From Affinundibacterium nitidum (GTDB lineage: Bacteria > Pseudomonadota > Gammaproteobacteria > Burkholderiales > Burkholderiaceae_D): DNA of 64,000 bases. How positions within the stretch are numbered: the first letter of the stretch is position 1; each line of letters opens with the position of its first letter. The notes below the pieces were generated by a model. That model worked only from the letters and a program-made list of their open reading frames with translations, had not been told where the DNA came from and ran no database searches. The position numbers were made by a program, and so were the translations under genes. Location of the stretch: positions 1-64,000 of the forward strand of contig NZ_JACOFZ010000001.1 in the NCBI RefSeq assembly GCF_014284155.1, in the 5' to 3' direction. Below, piece after piece: positions 9,151-18,913 of this stretch.

Positions 9151-9308
9151 TACTACCTCCTGAGTGCTCGAGCCACCCTCAAACAAAAGCCTTTGGCATT
9201 TATTTGATTGCGGAACGAATCAGAAACATCGCGCAAGCCCAACCTGATGGAGCAGGCATAAGAGCAAGAGCGCCGGAGTTACTCATCCTTTTGTGTCGTG
9301 TCATATGC

Positions 9309-9455
9309 ATGGCAAAAAAGGATAAACAACGTTTTCGGGATGAATTTAAGGATTTCCTTAATCCGACATGGGAACCCGAATCCCAAGGTTTAGTGATACT
9401 GTTTGTTGCGTTGTTTTTAGACTTGGCTAAAAATTACTGTAAATCAAATCAGTAG
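9309..9455 (+). CDS. Possible small hypothetical protein, low confidence
   Basis: A 48-codon frame beginning MAKKDKQRFRDEFKDFLNP has a basic, amphipathic start and a hydrophobic C-terminal half, so it looks protein-like. The same frame stays open far upstream, into the opposite-strand transglycosylase gene, without a good start or Shine-Dalgarno. It may be a real small gene, a remnant of a longer one, or chance. The rest of the 9151-9633 gap shows nothing else apart from presumed ubiD promoter sequence. Confidence 0.25.
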   Translation: MAKKDKQRFRDEFKDFLNPTWEPESQGLVILFVALFLDLAKNYCKSNQ

Positions 9456-9633
9456 TTTTTGAATTTTGGCGAATTGTATGGGCGCATTTATATCGAGTCA
9501 ATACTATAGAAATCAGTTTTAATTACTTTTAGATCTTACTTTTCGTGCTGCGATGCAGCAAAACTGAATGAAATCAATCACTTGGAGCATATTTTTTGCC
9601 CAAAACATTGAACCAAAAAAAGCGTAAAAAAAT

Positions 9634-11118
9634 ATGAAATATACGGATTTGCGGGATTTTATTTTTCAATTAGAGAAACAAAATGAATTAAAACAAGTAG
9701 TTACACCTGTATCCCCATTTTTGGAGATGACGGAAATCTGCGATCGCACTTTGCGTAATGAAGGTCCAGCACTTTTGTTCACTAATCCTACTGGGCACCA
9801 AATACCCGTATTAGGAAATTTGTTTGGTACGCCAAAGCGGGTAGCGATGGGTATGGGGGCTGCCGATATTTCTGAATTGCGTCAGATTGGTCATGTCCTG
9901 TCTTCGCTTAAAGAACCTGAACCACCTAAAGGATTCAAAGACGTGCTCGGTATGGGGTCTCTGATTAAGGCGGTCTGGGATATGGCACCAAAAGAATTAA
10001 GGTCGGCCCCATGCCAGCAAATTGTGTGGGAAGGAAATGATGTGGATTTGGCTCGTCTTCCAATACAGCACTGCTGGCCGGGTGATATTGCGCCGCTTAT
10101 CACTTGGGGATTGGTGATAACCAAGGGCCCTCATAAAAAACGTCAGAATCTTGGAATTTATCGTCAGCAGGTATTGGGTCGCAACAAGGTCATCATGCGA
10201 TGGTTGGCTCATCGTGGTGGAGCCTTGGATTTTCGTGAACACACTATCGCTCATAAAGGTAAGCCATATCCGATCGCAGTAGCTTTGGGTGCAGATCCTG
10301 CGACAATACTTGGTGCTGTCACGCCAGTGCCAGATACGCTCTCAGAATACCAGTTTGCTGGCCTCCTTCGCGGCAGTCGTACTGAACTTGTGAAGGCAAT
10401 CGGCAGTGAGTTGAGAGTGCCAGCCTCTGCTGAAATCGTTCTTGAGGGGCATATTTATCCGGACGATTCTCATCCTACTGGCTTTGAACATGCGCTTGAG
10501 GGCCCCTATGGTGATCATACTGGCTACTATAATGAGCAAGATAGTTTTCCCGTGTTTACCATCGATAGAATCACGATGCGTGAAAATCCAATCTATCATT
10601 CAACATACACCGGAAAACCGCCCGATGAACCTGCAGTCTTAGGCGTCGCATTAAACGAGGTATTCATTCCACTTTTGCAAAAGCAGTTTCCGGAAATTAC
10701 GGACTTCTATTTGCCGCCCGAGGGATGTAGTTACCGTATGGCGGTGGTCCAGATGAAGAAGTCTTATGCAGGTCATGCGAAGCGGATCATGTTTGGTGTT
10801 TGGAGCTTTTTGCGCCAATTTATGTACACGAAATTTATTATTGTTGTCGATGAGGATGTCAATATTCGAGATTGGAAAGAGGTGATCTGGGCGATCACCA
10901 CGCGTGTTGACCCTTTGCGCGACACCACAATGGTCGATAACACTCCTATCGATTATCTAGACTTCGCCTCTCCAATTAGTGGCCTTGGAAGTAAGATGGG
11001 TCTTGATGCTACCAATAAATGGCCAGGTGAAACCAGTCGTGAGTGGGGGCGCACGATAGAGATGACGCCAGAGGTAAAGAAGAGGGTGGATTCGATTTGG
11101 CAGGAGCTCGGCCTATAA
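9634..11118 (+). CDS. ubiD: 4-hydroxy-3-polyprenylbenzoate decarboxylase UbiD
   Basis: The 494-residue product matches the full length of UbiD, the prenylated-FMN-dependent decarboxylase of ubiquinone synthesis. Typical blocks are the [10 protein letters not shown] start, the [12 protein letters not shown] motif, the [11 protein letters not shown] motif carrying active-site acidic residues, and the C-terminal TRVDPLRD and [10 protein letters not shown] stretches. The flavin prenyltransferase UbiX that supplies its cofactor is not in the window. It lies just upstream of the SRP RNA gene. Confidence 0.97.
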   Translation: MKYTDLRDFIFQLEKQNELKQVVTPVSPFLEMTEICDRTLRNEGPALLFTNPTGHQIPVLGNLFGTPKRVAMGMGAADISELRQIGHVLSSLKEPEPPKGFKDVLGMGSLIKAVWDMAPKELRSAPCQQIVWEGNDVDLARLPIQHCWPGDIAPLITWGLVITKGPHKKRQNLGIYRQQVLGRNKVIMRWLAHRGGALDFREHTIAHKGKPYPIAVALGADPATILGAVTPVPDTLSEYQFAGLLRGSRTELVKAIGSELRVPASAEIVLEGHIYPDDSHPTGFEHALEGPYGDHTGYYNEQDSFPVFTIDRITMRENPIYHSTYTGKPPDEPAVLGVALNEVFIPLLQKQFPEITDFYLPPEGCSYRMAVVQMKKSYAGHAKRIMFGVWSFLRQFMYTKFIIVVDEDVNIRDWKEVIWAITTRVDPLRDTTMVDNTPIDYLDFASPISGLGSKMGLDATNKWPGETSREWGRTIEMTPEVKKRVDSIWQELGL

Positions 11119-11146
11119 TGCTTGAGTTGATTTGCGTTGGGGATTT

Positions 11147-11176
11147 TTGCCACTCATTGGTATTGTGCGATATAAT
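11147..11176 (+). promoter_or_regulatory. Sigma-70 promoter of the SRP RNA gene
   Basis: TTGCCA at 11147-11152 and a perfect TATAAT at 11171-11176 are 18 bases apart. The RNA would start about six bases later, at the edge of the folded SRP RNA. Confidence 0.75.
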
Positions 11177-11181
11177 TGAGG

Positions 11182-11282
11182 TTGGCGGGCCCCTGCGCAT
11201 TACGGCGTGATCAATCTGGTCAGGTCGGGAACGAAGCAGCCACAGTCATTTCCCGTAAGTGCCGTAGATCAGGCTCGCCTCT
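11182..11282 (+). ncRNA. ffs: Signal recognition particle 4.5S RNA
   Basis: About 100 bases contain the hallmark SRP apical domain: GGTCAGGTCGGGAACGAAGC, then AGCCACAG. The outer segments GGCGGGC and GCTCGCC pair to give the long hairpin expected of the small bacterial SRP RNA. This RNA forms the particle with Ffh that targets inner-membrane proteins. Placement just before dnaX is common in proteobacteria. Exact ends are estimated from pairing and from the promoter. Confidence 0.93.
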
Positions 11283-11486
11283 TTCAAACATCTTCGTTTC
11301 GCCCTTTCTCTTACTTGTCTGAACTTGCGCTATAACAAACTTATGAAAGTTTGGATTCGATTTTGTCGGATTACGATTTTGCGCAATTGCATACTTAAGT
11401 AGCTTATGTCACAGTCAATGTTGGTTCATTAATTTGATGTTGGGATGACCAGCTTTTAAAATTGTCATGGGCGCGGAGTACACAAA

Positions 11487-12308
11487 TTGAGACAGCATAA
11501 AGTTGATGCAAATGGCATTGTAGAACTTGAATATGGTTTGAGCGCCAACTTCTTTACTTGGTTTTCTCGCCCAATTTTGTTATTTGGTCTGCTGTTATCA
11601 ATTCCAGCGTTCTATTTATTGTTAGCGCAGGAAAATGCGCAGGGACGAATGATTGGCCATGTCCTTTATGGCGTCGTTGCTCTTATTTTGTTTGCAGACA
11701 CACTCTGGCAATGGCAGGCGCATCGTAAGCAAAAAACTCGACACGGTAAGCTGATTCTCGATGTGGTAATCATACTAGGTTGTATCGCCAGTATTATTCC
11801 GACCGAAGTGCAATGGGGCATGTTGGAATGGTTATTTCGACTTGGCCTTTGTGCCGTGATCCTCTTACGTATCGCCACCTTAATTTTGCAACACATGCAG
11901 CCTAGCCATTTGGTGCAGGTGATCGTTCTCGCGATTATAATGCTGAGTACGGCTGGGGCCGGATTTTATTGGCTTGAGCCAAGAGTAGGAAATTACGCTG
12001 ATGGAGTGTGGTTGGCGTTCACTACTGTCGCCACGGTGGGTTATGGAGATATCGTCCCGTCGACCCCCGCGTCAAAAATCTTCGCGGTTTTCATCGTTTT
12101 GTTGGGGTATGCGATGTTTTCGATCGTGACCGCAAATATCGCAGCTCTATTTGTTGGTGAAGAAGAAGAGGAGTTTGAGCGCCAATTGCACGATGATATT
12201 CGAGCTTTGCATCAAGAAGTATCCGCTTTGCGAGAAGAGTTGCGGCTTCAGGACCAACTACTCAATGCCTATCTACAACGGGCCGACAAAGAAAATCATT
12301 CTCCGTAG
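11487..12308 (+). CDS. Potassium channel protein (Ion_trans_2 type)
   Basis: A 273-residue membrane protein with about six hydrophobic segments (near residues 26-47, 57-75, 88-106, 115-135, 143-163 and 198-221). The K+ selectivity filter TVGYGD is at about residues 183-188, between the last two segments. No arginine-rich S4 helix is obvious, so voltage gating is not supported. The C-terminus is a charged, probable coiled coil (about 225-265) rather than an RCK nucleotide-binding domain. The start is TTG at 11487 with a GGAG about nine bases upstream; the nearby ATG at 11467 is out of frame and closes at once. Confidence 0.88.
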   Translation: MRQHKVDANGIVELEYGLSANFFTWFSRPILLFGLLLSIPAFYLLLAQENAQGRMIGHVLYGVVALILFADTLWQWQAHRKQKTRHGKLILDVVIILGCIASIIPTEVQWGMLEWLFRLGLCAVILLRIATLILQHMQPSHLVQVIVLAIIMLSTAGAGFYWLEPRVGNYADGVWLAFTTVATVGYGDIVPSTPASKIFAVFIVLLGYAMFSIVTANIAALFVGEEEEEFERQLHDDIRALHQEVSALREELRLQDQLLNAYLQRADKENHSP

Positions 12309-12384
12309 TACTTTTGCACGTACTTACTTCGATTTGTCTTTCATAAGTTGCGAAATTCCCTGATTTTCTTCGTCCAGTCGAGGC

Positions 12385-12390
12385 TATAAT
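12385..12390 (+). promoter_or_regulatory. Possible -10 element before dnaX
   Basis: A perfect TATAAT lies about 46 bases before the dnaX start. I do not see a convincing -35 at 16-18 bases, so only the -10 hexamer is called. Confidence 0.35.
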
Positions 12391-12435
12391 CGATAACCCT
12401 GAAATAGGTGGCAAAGAATAAGGTAAAATTGTCGT

Positions 12436-14730
12436 ATGTCCTATCAAGTCCTCGCCCGAAAATATCGCCCTAAGAGTTTTGAGACTTTAGTTGGTCAAGA
12501 ACACGTTGTTCGTGCCTTGACGCATGCGCTTGAACAGCAGCGGCTGCATCACGCATATTTGTTCACTGGTACGCGCGGTGTTGGTAAAACGACCTTGTCG
12601 CGAATCTTGGCAAAGTCATTCAACTGCGAAAAGGGAATCACAGCCCAAGCTTGCGGCATATGCGATGCATGTACTGCGATCGATGCAGGGCGATTTGTCG
12701 ATTACATTGAGATGGACGCCGCTTCAAACCGCGGTGTTGATGAGATGGCCTCGTTGTTAGAGCAAGCGATTTATGCGCCTTCCAATGCACGATTTAAAGT
12801 GTATATGATCGACGAGGTGCACATGCTGACTAACCATGCTTTCAACTCGATGTTGAAGACTTTGGAAGAACCACCGCCGCATGTCAAATTCATTCTCGCA
12901 ACGACGGACCCACAAAAAATTCCTGTTACCGTCCTTTCTCGGTGTTTGCAGTTTAATTTGAAGCAAATGCCACCTGGTCATATTGTCGGGCACTTGGAAA
13001 ATATTCTCGGTCAAGAACATATCGATTTTGAAGTTCCTGCGTTACGTTTGTTGGCGCAAGGTGCGCATGGCTCGATGCGCGATGCTTTGTCCTTAACTGA
13101 CCAAGCAATCGCATATGCTGCTGGTAAGGTAAGTCTAGATGCAGTACAAAATATGCTTGGAGCACTCGATCAATCTTATTTGATTCGATTATTGGACGCA
13201 TTAGCGGTCGAAGATGGCGCTGCATTGTTGTCCGTTGCAGACGAAATGGCGGCTCGTAGCTTGTCGTATAAGTCGGCCTTGCAGGATTTAGGAACCTTGC
13301 TGCATCAGATTTCAATCGCGCAATTGGTGCCAGCGGCACTGGCAGATGATTTGCCAGAGCGTGCCGAATTGATCAGATTAGCTCAGTTGTTTAGTAAAGA
13401 GGAAGTGCAACTTTTTTACCAGATCGCGGTACATGGACGTAATGAAATCGGCTTGGCGCCGGATGAGTATGCTGGTTTCTCGATGACCTTGCTAAGGATG
13501 CTCGCATTTCGCCCCGGAAATTTGCCACCTGCTGGCGGAGCAGGCGGTGGCGGTCAAACTGGAGTAAGACCTTCTCCCGTAACGCCTAATCGCTCGGCTG
13601 CAGTTTCCCAGGCAAGTTCCGGTAATCCTGCGACACGCTCGGCAACTGTTGGGCTAATGCCAAACGGGGTACCTGCTCAAACGCCTTCGTCATCGATATC
13701 AACGGTTACTCAATCTTCAGAGGCAGAAAGCAAATCAGAAAATAAGCCAGATATTGAGCAAGAGACGATTGAAGACAAAGCGCTAGCAGGAATTCGCTTG
13801 CCACCTCCTGCACCTAAGGCCGACAATTCTTTAGCGGTAGCTGCACCGACAACCAATTCCGGTAAGTTAAGTCCTGCAATGGCAGCATTGGCAGCAGCAC
13901 GTGCCGCGAGTGGTCGAAATCAAGGAGCTGCAGTTAGGTCATCTAACGTCGTAGTGGCGCCTACAGCACCAGCCCAAGTCAAGGCTGAAGCGATGCAAGA
14001 GCCACCAAAGGTAACGCCTATTGCGCCAAGGGTTCCAGAACATCGAGATGTGAGCTCTACCAACTTGCAAGATGGTGAAATGCCTCCACCTTGGGATGAT
14101 GCTGAGTTTGCTTCAGTTGCTCTGCAGTCAGGGCCACCATTGAAGCAAAAAGATCTTAACGATAGTGATTATTTTGTCGAGGCTGGTCAAACGATTGATT
14201 CTCAACACAGTAGAAATGGAGAAGTTTCTGAGGCAGGTGCTTTGGTTGAACTCGCTCCACCAGTAGCGGTTGTACCGAAGGTCGAAGCGTCAAAACTTAC
14301 AGTAAAGCCCCTTCAATTAATACCCATTGCTGAAATCAGCTGGGACGGCCACTGGCCGAATCTCGCGGCTTCTTTGCCTGTGCGTGGTGTCACACATCAA
14401 TTGGCTCAGCAAAGTGAGCTTCGTCAATGCTTTGTGAACGGTAATGCCGTGGTTTTTCGGTTGTGTGTGCCTGTGCAAACTTTATTGTCGGCAGGAAGTC
14501 TCGAAAAACTATCGGCAGCATTAAACGAGCGATTTGCTAAATCTGGTCATGAGATTCGCATCGAAACCGAGATCGGAGCCGTTGAACAGACTGCTAATGC
14601 GCAAGCGCTGGCCGAAAGAGCGGAGCGTCAAGATTTCGCGGAACGAGCGATTCAAGAAGATGGCTTTGTCCAAACTTTGATGCGTGAGTTTGGTGCGACG
14701 ATATTGACAGGTAGTGTACGGCCAATTTAA
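12436..14730 (+). CDS. dnaX: DNA polymerase III subunits gamma and tau
   Basis: The 764-residue clamp-loader subunit starts MSYQVLARKYRPKSF as DnaX proteins do. It has the Walker A GTRGVGKTTLSR (about residue 45), the four zinc cysteines (CEKGITAQACGICDAC), the Walker B IDEVHML and the sensor region with the SRC motif (VTVLSRCLQF). Residues about 365-610 are a long Ala/Pro/Ser-rich linker, and the remainder is the tau-specific tail that contacts the polymerase and helicase. I did not find an E. coli-like A-AAA-AAG slippery site, so separate production of gamma is not supported. It starts the dnaX-ybaB-recR cluster. Confidence 0.97.
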   Translation: MSYQVLARKYRPKSFETLVGQEHVVRALTHALEQQRLHHAYLFTGTRGVGKTTLSRILAKSFNCEKGITAQACGICDACTAIDAGRFVDYIEMDAASNRGVDEMASLLEQAIYAPSNARFKVYMIDEVHMLTNHAFNSMLKTLEEPPPHVKFILATTDPQKIPVTVLSRCLQFNLKQMPPGHIVGHLENILGQEHIDFEVPALRLLAQGAHGSMRDALSLTDQAIAYAAGKVSLDAVQNMLGALDQSYLIRLLDALAVEDGAALLSVADEMAARSLSYKSALQDLGTLLHQISIAQLVPAALADDLPERAELIRLAQLFSKEEVQLFYQIAVHGRNEIGLAPDEYAGFSMTLLRMLAFRPGNLPPAGGAGGGGQTGVRPSPVTPNRSAAVSQASSGNPATRSATVGLMPNGVPAQTPSSSISTVTQSSEAESKSENKPDIEQETIEDKALAGIRLPPPAPKADNSLAVAAPTTNSGKLSPAMAALAAARAASGRNQGAAVRSSNVVVAPTAPAQVKAEAMQEPPKVTPIAPRVPEHRDVSSTNLQDGEMPPPWDDAEFASVALQSGPPLKQKDLNDSDYFVEAGQTIDSQHSRNGEVSEAGALVELAPPVAVVPKVEASKLTVKPLQLIPIAEISWDGHWPNLAASLPVRGVTHQLAQQSELRQCFVNGNAVVFRLCVPVQTLLSAGSLEKLSAALNERFAKSGHEIRIETEIGAVEQTANAQALAERAERQDFAERAIQEDGFVQTLMREFGATILTGSVRPI

Positions 14731-14805
14731 GAAATAAGTTATGCTGGACGAAGCTGTCGCAGCTACAGAGAATGTATTAGTATTTTTGTTGAGGAGTATT
14801 TGAGT

Positions 14806-15132
14806 ATGATGAAAAATCAATTGGCAGGCCTGATGAAGCAAGCCCAAGCAATGCAAGACAATATGAAGAAAGCTCAAGATCAACTGGCATTGGTTGAGGT
14901 TGAAGGGCAGTCAGGAGCTGGTCTTGTGAAAGTCGTGATGACTTGTAAAAACGACGTGAAACGGGTTTCTATCGATCCTTCATTGCTGGCGGATGATAAA
15001 GATATGTTGGAAGATTTGGTCGCTGCTGCATTTAATGACGCAGTGCGTAAAGCTGAAGCAACTAGCCAAGAAAAAATGTCGGCATTGACAGCAGGTATGC
15101 CATTGCCACCAGGTTTCAAAATGCCGTTCTAA
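14806..15132 (+). CDS. ybaB: YbaB/EbfC family nucleoid-associated protein
   Basis: A 108-residue protein with the usual [14 protein letters not shown] start, an N-terminal coiled coil and the C-terminal [11 protein letters not shown]. Family members are small dimeric DNA-binding proteins encoded between dnaX and recR. I start at ATG 14806 behind GAGGAG (14791-14796); the frame also offers a TTG at 14800 and an ATG at 14809. Confidence 0.95.
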   Translation: MMKNQLAGLMKQAQAMQDNMKKAQDQLALVEVEGQSGAGLVKVVMTCKNDVKRVSIDPSLLADDKDMLEDLVAAAFNDAVRKAEATSQEKMSALTAGMPLPPGFKMPF

Positions 15133-15224
15133 TTTCGGTGAGTTGAGTCATTCCTTATATTTGGCGCATCAATCGGAATTCCATTTTCCGTGCGATGCGC
15201 CAATTTCATTTTTGAGATCGCATT

Positions 15225-15821
15225 GTGAAATCACTCAGTAGTTTGGAGCAAATGATTGAGGCTTTACGCCGCCTTCCTGGTGTGGGGCCGAAATCGGCAA
15301 CGCGGATGGCTTACCATTTATTGCAGCACGACCGCGAGGGCGCACAAATGATTGGGCAGGCGATGATAAATGGCCTGAACATGATTCATAACTGTGGCTC
15401 TTGTAATACCTTCACGGAAAATACATTGTGCGATACATGTCAAGATTCTGAGCGTGATACCAGTTTATTGTGTGTGGTCGAATCGCCGAGCGACCAACTC
15501 ATGATAGAGCAAACGATGACCTACAAAGGACTGTACTTTGTTTTGATGGGGCGTTTGTCTCCATTGGATGGTGTTGGTCCACAGGATATTCATCTCGATA
15601 AATTGATTCGCCGCGCTACTGATGGTGTGGTAAAGGAAGTCGTGTTGGCAACCAATTTTAATAATGAAGGCGAAGCTACAGCGCACTACATAAGCGAAAC
15701 GCTAAAGGTGCGTGGACTTCATGTGAGTCGATTGGCGCGTGGTGTGCCCGTTGGTGGTGAACTTGAATATGTGGATCCGGGGACGATTGCACGCGCCATG
15801 CTGGATCGCCGAAATACTTGA
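15225..15821 (+). CDS. recR: Recombination mediator RecR
   Basis: A 198-residue RecR with the helix-hairpin-helix region ([19 protein letters not shown]), a four-cysteine zinc finger (CGSC then CDTC at about residues 57-72) and a Toprim domain ([10 protein letters not shown]). It acts with RecF/RecO to load RecA at gaps. The start is GTG. The next gene begins within ten bases, so the two are probably co-transcribed. Confidence 0.96.
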   Translation: MKSLSSLEQMIEALRRLPGVGPKSATRMAYHLLQHDREGAQMIGQAMINGLNMIHNCGSCNTFTENTLCDTCQDSERDTSLLCVVESPSDQLMIEQTMTYKGLYFVLMGRLSPLDGVGPQDIHLDKLIRRATDGVVKEVVLATNFNNEGEATAHYISETLKVRGLHVSRLARGVPVGGELEYVDPGTIARAMLDRRNT

Positions 15822-15827
15822 TTGATC

Positions 15828-17069
15828 ATGGCAAATAAAAGTTTTGGACCTCTCGCCGGAATAAGGGTGCTCGAATTAGGTACGCTTATAGCCGGACCTT
15901 TTTGCTCGCGCATGTTGGCCGAATTTGGTGCTGAAGTGATAAAAGTGGAGGCTCCTGACGGCGGAGACCCTTTGCGTCAGTGGAGAGTGCTGAAAGATGG
16001 AACTTCGCTGTGGTGGAGTGTTCAAGCACGAAATAAAAAAAGCATTTGCCTCAATCTAAAGACGCCTGAGGGGCGTGAAGTTGCGCGGGATTTAGCTTTG
16101 CAAGCAGATGTTATCATTGAGAATTATCGGCCAGGTGTTCTCGAAAAGTGGCAGCTTGGTTATGAAGAATTAAGCACCGTTAATCCTGCTTTGATTATGG
16201 TTCGGCTTTCCGGTTATGGACAAACGGGGCCAATGCGAGACTTGCCTGGCTTTGGTGCGATTGGCGAATCAATGGGTGGCCTACGTTATGTGTCAGGGCA
16301 TCCCGACCGGCCGCCGGTACGCGTTGGAATCTCCATTGGTGATTCTGTTGCAGCTCTACATGGTGTCATTGGTGCGATGATGGCTCTGCGTCACCGTGAT
16401 GTGACTGGTGGTCGTTGGAATGGTAAGACGGGTTCAGAGTGTATTGCTGGGCGAGGCCAGATGGTGGATGTCGCTCTATACGAATCAGTATTCAACTTGA
16501 TGGAGTCGTTGGTTCCTGAGTTTGATTATGCTGGTGTCATTCGTGAACGTACTGGAGGTGCCCTACCGGGTATCGTCCCTTCAAACACCTACACGACTAG
16601 CGATCAAGAAAATATTGTAATCGCTGGCAATGGTGATGCAATTTTTCATCGCTTAATGCTCGCCATCGGGCGCGATGACTTAGCTCATGATTCAGGCCTT
16701 GTCCGAAACGATGGGCGTGTGCCTAGAACTGCAGAAATCGACCAAGCGATTCAAGATTGGTGTGCAACACAAACGATTGATACAGCATTAGCTCGCCTGC
16801 GAGTTGCGGATGTTCCAGTTGGAAAAATTTATAGTGTCAAAGATATGATGCAAGATCCCCAGTTTCAAGCAAGGGGGATGTTCGAGCAGCATCAATTTGG
16901 CGATGGGCAGTCAGTGAAATTGCCTGCGATTTCGCCAAAATTGTCTGAGACCCCTGGTGAAACACAATGGTTAGGTCCTAAATTGGGCGAGCACACAGAA
17001 GAGATTCTCAAGTCACTTGGTTACGATGCAGAGAAGATTGCGCAATTACGTGGTTGCGAGGCAATCTAG
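15828..17069 (+). CDS. CaiB/BaiF-type (class III) CoA-transferase
   Basis: The 413-residue protein is a full-length class III CoA-transferase. It has the N-terminal GIRVLELGTLIAGPF, the EFGAEVIKVEAP motif and the VDVALYES segment that carries the catalytic aspartate. The acyl substrates cannot be told from sequence. Compared with my recollection of close relatives, about 15 extra residues (around 16405-16455, containing WNGKTGSECIA) sit just before the catalytic strand. I prefer ATG 15828 over the TTG at 15822. It follows recR by six bases, although the functions seem unrelated. Confidence 0.92.
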   Translation: MANKSFGPLAGIRVLELGTLIAGPFCSRMLAEFGAEVIKVEAPDGGDPLRQWRVLKDGTSLWWSVQARNKKSICLNLKTPEGREVARDLALQADVIIENYRPGVLEKWQLGYEELSTVNPALIMVRLSGYGQTGPMRDLPGFGAIGESMGGLRYVSGHPDRPPVRVGISIGDSVAALHGVIGAMMALRHRDVTGGRWNGKTGSECIAGRGQMVDVALYESVFNLMESLVPEFDYAGVIRERTGGALPGIVPSNTYTTSDQENIVIAGNGDAIFHRLMLAIGRDDLAHDSGLVRNDGRVPRTAEIDQAIQDWCATQTIDTALARLRVADVPVGKIYSVKDMMQDPQFQARGMFEQHQFGDGQSVKLPAISPKLSETPGETQWLGPKLGEHTEEILKSLGYDAEKIAQLRGCEAI

Positions 17070-17097
17070 CTCCGCTATTTATTTCAGGGGTAGTTGA

Positions 17098-17700
17098 TCA
17101 ACCCAATGTTTTGAGATAGTCACGTATTCCAGCAAGCAACATCTCGACAGCCATTGCGGTCAAAATCAATCCCATCAACCGCTCGACCGCGGTCATAGTT
17201 CGCTCTCCGAGTGCTCTTTGCATGCGTTCTGCGCTCAGCAATACGATTAGCCAGACAACCGCGACAGCAGTCAGTGCTGCGACGTGGATCGCAACATCCA
17301 TTCTGCTGTCGGATGAGAATAAGAGAACGGTTGCGAGGGAAGACGGGCCGGCTAACGCTGGGATTGCCAGTGGTACGATAAAAGGTTCGTTGTCACCGTC
17401 TGTGTCGCCGAAGACGCCGCCTTCTTGTGGAAATACCATTCGTAAAGCGATCAAAAACAATATCACACCGCCGCCTATCCTTAGTGATACTTCGGAAAGT
17501 TGAAGTGCCTCTAAAAAATGCTTGCCAAAGAACATGAACAGCAGCAGTAAGACAAACGCGATCGCGCATTCACGTACCACTACTCGCCATCTCCTTTCAG
17601 GGGCGACATGCGATAATGCACTTACAAAAATTGGTATATTGCCGAAGGGGTCAGTCACTAAGATTAAAAGTATCAGAGATTGAATGAAATCTTTGGTCAT
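17098..17700 (-). CDS. MarC family integral membrane protein
   Basis: A 200-residue protein with six predicted transmembrane helices, starting MTKDFIQSLILLILVTDPFGNIPIF, where DPxGNxP is a family signature. A conserved central block (IPLAIPALAGPSS-like, here FIVPLAIPALAGP) and the GERTMTAVERLMGLIL repeat are also present. The family (MarC/YhgN) is widespread and its transport function is unsettled. The gene is convergent with the CoA-transferase gene, with only 28 bases between stop codons. Confidence 0.92.
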   Translation of the reverse strand: MTKDFIQSLILLILVTDPFGNIPIFVSALSHVAPERRWRVVVRECAIAFVLLLLFMFFGKHFLEALQLSEVSLRIGGGVILFLIALRMVFPQEGGVFGDTDGDNEPFIVPLAIPALAGPSSLATVLLFSSDSRMDVAIHVAALTAVAVVWLIVLLSAERMQRALGERTMTAVERLMGLILTAMAVEMLLAGIRDYLKTLG

Positions 17701-17921
17701 CGCCGATCTCCTTTGCTTGAAGGCGCTTAGTTACTGATTGAAATGGCATTGGTTTTGTAATATCAGCATGATTCTCTCGTGGTTTGAATCTTGCTGTCAA
17801 TAAAGATTGTGCAAGCAAGGGCAAAAGTGTTTGCTGGTAGGTCGAATACGGTTTGTTTCCTGACTTTTTTATCGTATGTCGTGTTGCCCGCAAATGGGAA
17901 TAAATTGAAATTGGAGTTTAG

Positions 17922-18107
17922 ATGGAAGATAAAAAACACCGCCCGGATACACCTTGTGTAGCAGTTTGTTCGACAACTTTCGATGAGGTTTGTCGCGGTT
18001 GTGGGAGAACTGTGGCTGAGGTCGCAGATTGGGTGTTTATGACGCAAGAACAGAAAGACGCAGTGTGGGAAAGAATTCTTGCAGAGGGCTATCCTCGCCG
18101 TAACTAG
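17922..18107 (+). CDS. DUF1289 family small cysteine protein
   Basis: A 61-residue protein with TPCVAVC near the start and CRGCGRT in the middle, the four-cysteine pattern of DUF1289 proteins, plausibly a small metal-binding fold. Function is unknown. It has a good Shine-Dalgarno (TGGAG) and is divergent from marC. Confidence 0.9.
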   Translation: MEDKKHRPDTPCVAVCSTTFDEVCRGCGRTVAEVADWVFMTQEQKDAVWERILAEGYPRRN

Positions 18108-18388
18108 GTTCGGTAACGTTTGACGCAGGTGGTGGAGTCAAGCAAATGCTATGGGATTTGCTATTAATGTCATGTCTTGTATAGGATTTGTAAGAATTTT
18201 TGCAGGGTAGCGTATTCGGTCAAAACGCAAGTTACAATTAGTCGTGCAGTTCGAACTTTTGTTGTCTTTTTTGCGCGTATTCGTGTTAGGATTTCCTTCG
18301 CGTTATTTTGTCAATTTTTCATGGTCTGTATGTTTGTTGATAGAAGATACACTATGAAAATGATTCTGGTTTTGTTAGAACGAATTAA
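18108..18388 (+). promoter_or_regulatory. Leader region of the type II secretion operon
   Basis: The 281 bases before gspG contain no credible gene. A 7-bp inverted repeat (AGCAAAT at 18141, ATTTGCT at 18156) with an 8-base loop and no T tract could be an operator or hairpin. The remainder is T-rich. The operon promoter must lie here or upstream, but I cannot place it firmly. Confidence 0.4.
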
Positions 18389-18865
18389 ATGAGTTTAATG
18401 ATGATGAATAAGATTAATTCAGTGAGTGGGATTCTCCACAAATCACGAAAAATGGCTGGCTTTACCTTGATCGAAATTATGATCGTGCTTGTGATTATGG
18501 GCATTCTAGCGAGTTTGGTTGTTCCGAAGTTGATGGGGCGGACCGATGATGCTCGCGTCCTTCAAGCGAAGCAGGACATCTCGACCATGCTTGGTGCACT
18601 GAAAATGTATAAGCTTGATAATCTTCGTTACCCAACAACTGAACAAGGATTGCAGGCCTTGGTCGCAAAGCCAACAGCTGGTCCTGCGGCAAATGGATAC
18701 AAACCAGAGGGCTACATCTCGAAGCTGCCAAAAGACCCTTGGGGTAATTCATATCAATACATGTCTCCAGGCTTGAAGGCTGATGTTGAGATTTTCTCTT
18801 ATGGTCAGGATGGGCAGCCTGGTGGTGCGGGCTATGATGCTGACATCGGTTCCTGGGATTTGTGA
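18389..18865 (+). CDS. gspG: Type II secretion major pseudopilin GspG
   Basis: A 158-residue type IV-pilin-like protein with a prepilin cleavage site (KMAG before FTLIEIMIV), the +5 glutamate and the hydrophobic N-terminal helix. The C-terminal block (YPTTEQGLQAL, LPKDPWGNSYQY and FSYGQDGQPGG) is diagnostic for GspG, which forms the shaft of the T2SS pseudopilus. The leader of about 22 residues is long, and several nearby ATGs (18398, 18401, 18404) are alternative starts. It is the first gene of the twelve-gene operon. Confidence 0.96.
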   Translation: MSLMMMNKINSVSGILHKSRKMAGFTLIEIMIVLVIMGILASLVVPKLMGRTDDARVLQAKQDISTMLGALKMYKLDNLRYPTTEQGLQALVAKPTAGPAANGYKPEGYISKLPKDPWGNSYQYMSPGLKADVEIFSYGQDGQPGGAGYDADIGSWDL

Positions 18866-18913
18866 TTTTTTTTTGCCTTAAAAATTCGTACATGAAATTG
18901 ACTGGGCGTTGAT

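Noticed and set aside
9027-9308. Upstream part of the open frame ending at 9455
   Set aside because: It overlaps the well-supported transglycosylase gene on the other strand and shows no start signal.
12436-14730. Programmed frameshift in dnaX
   Set aside because: No A-AAA-AAG slippery sequence with a following stem was found; the nearest A run is CAA-AAA-G in frame.
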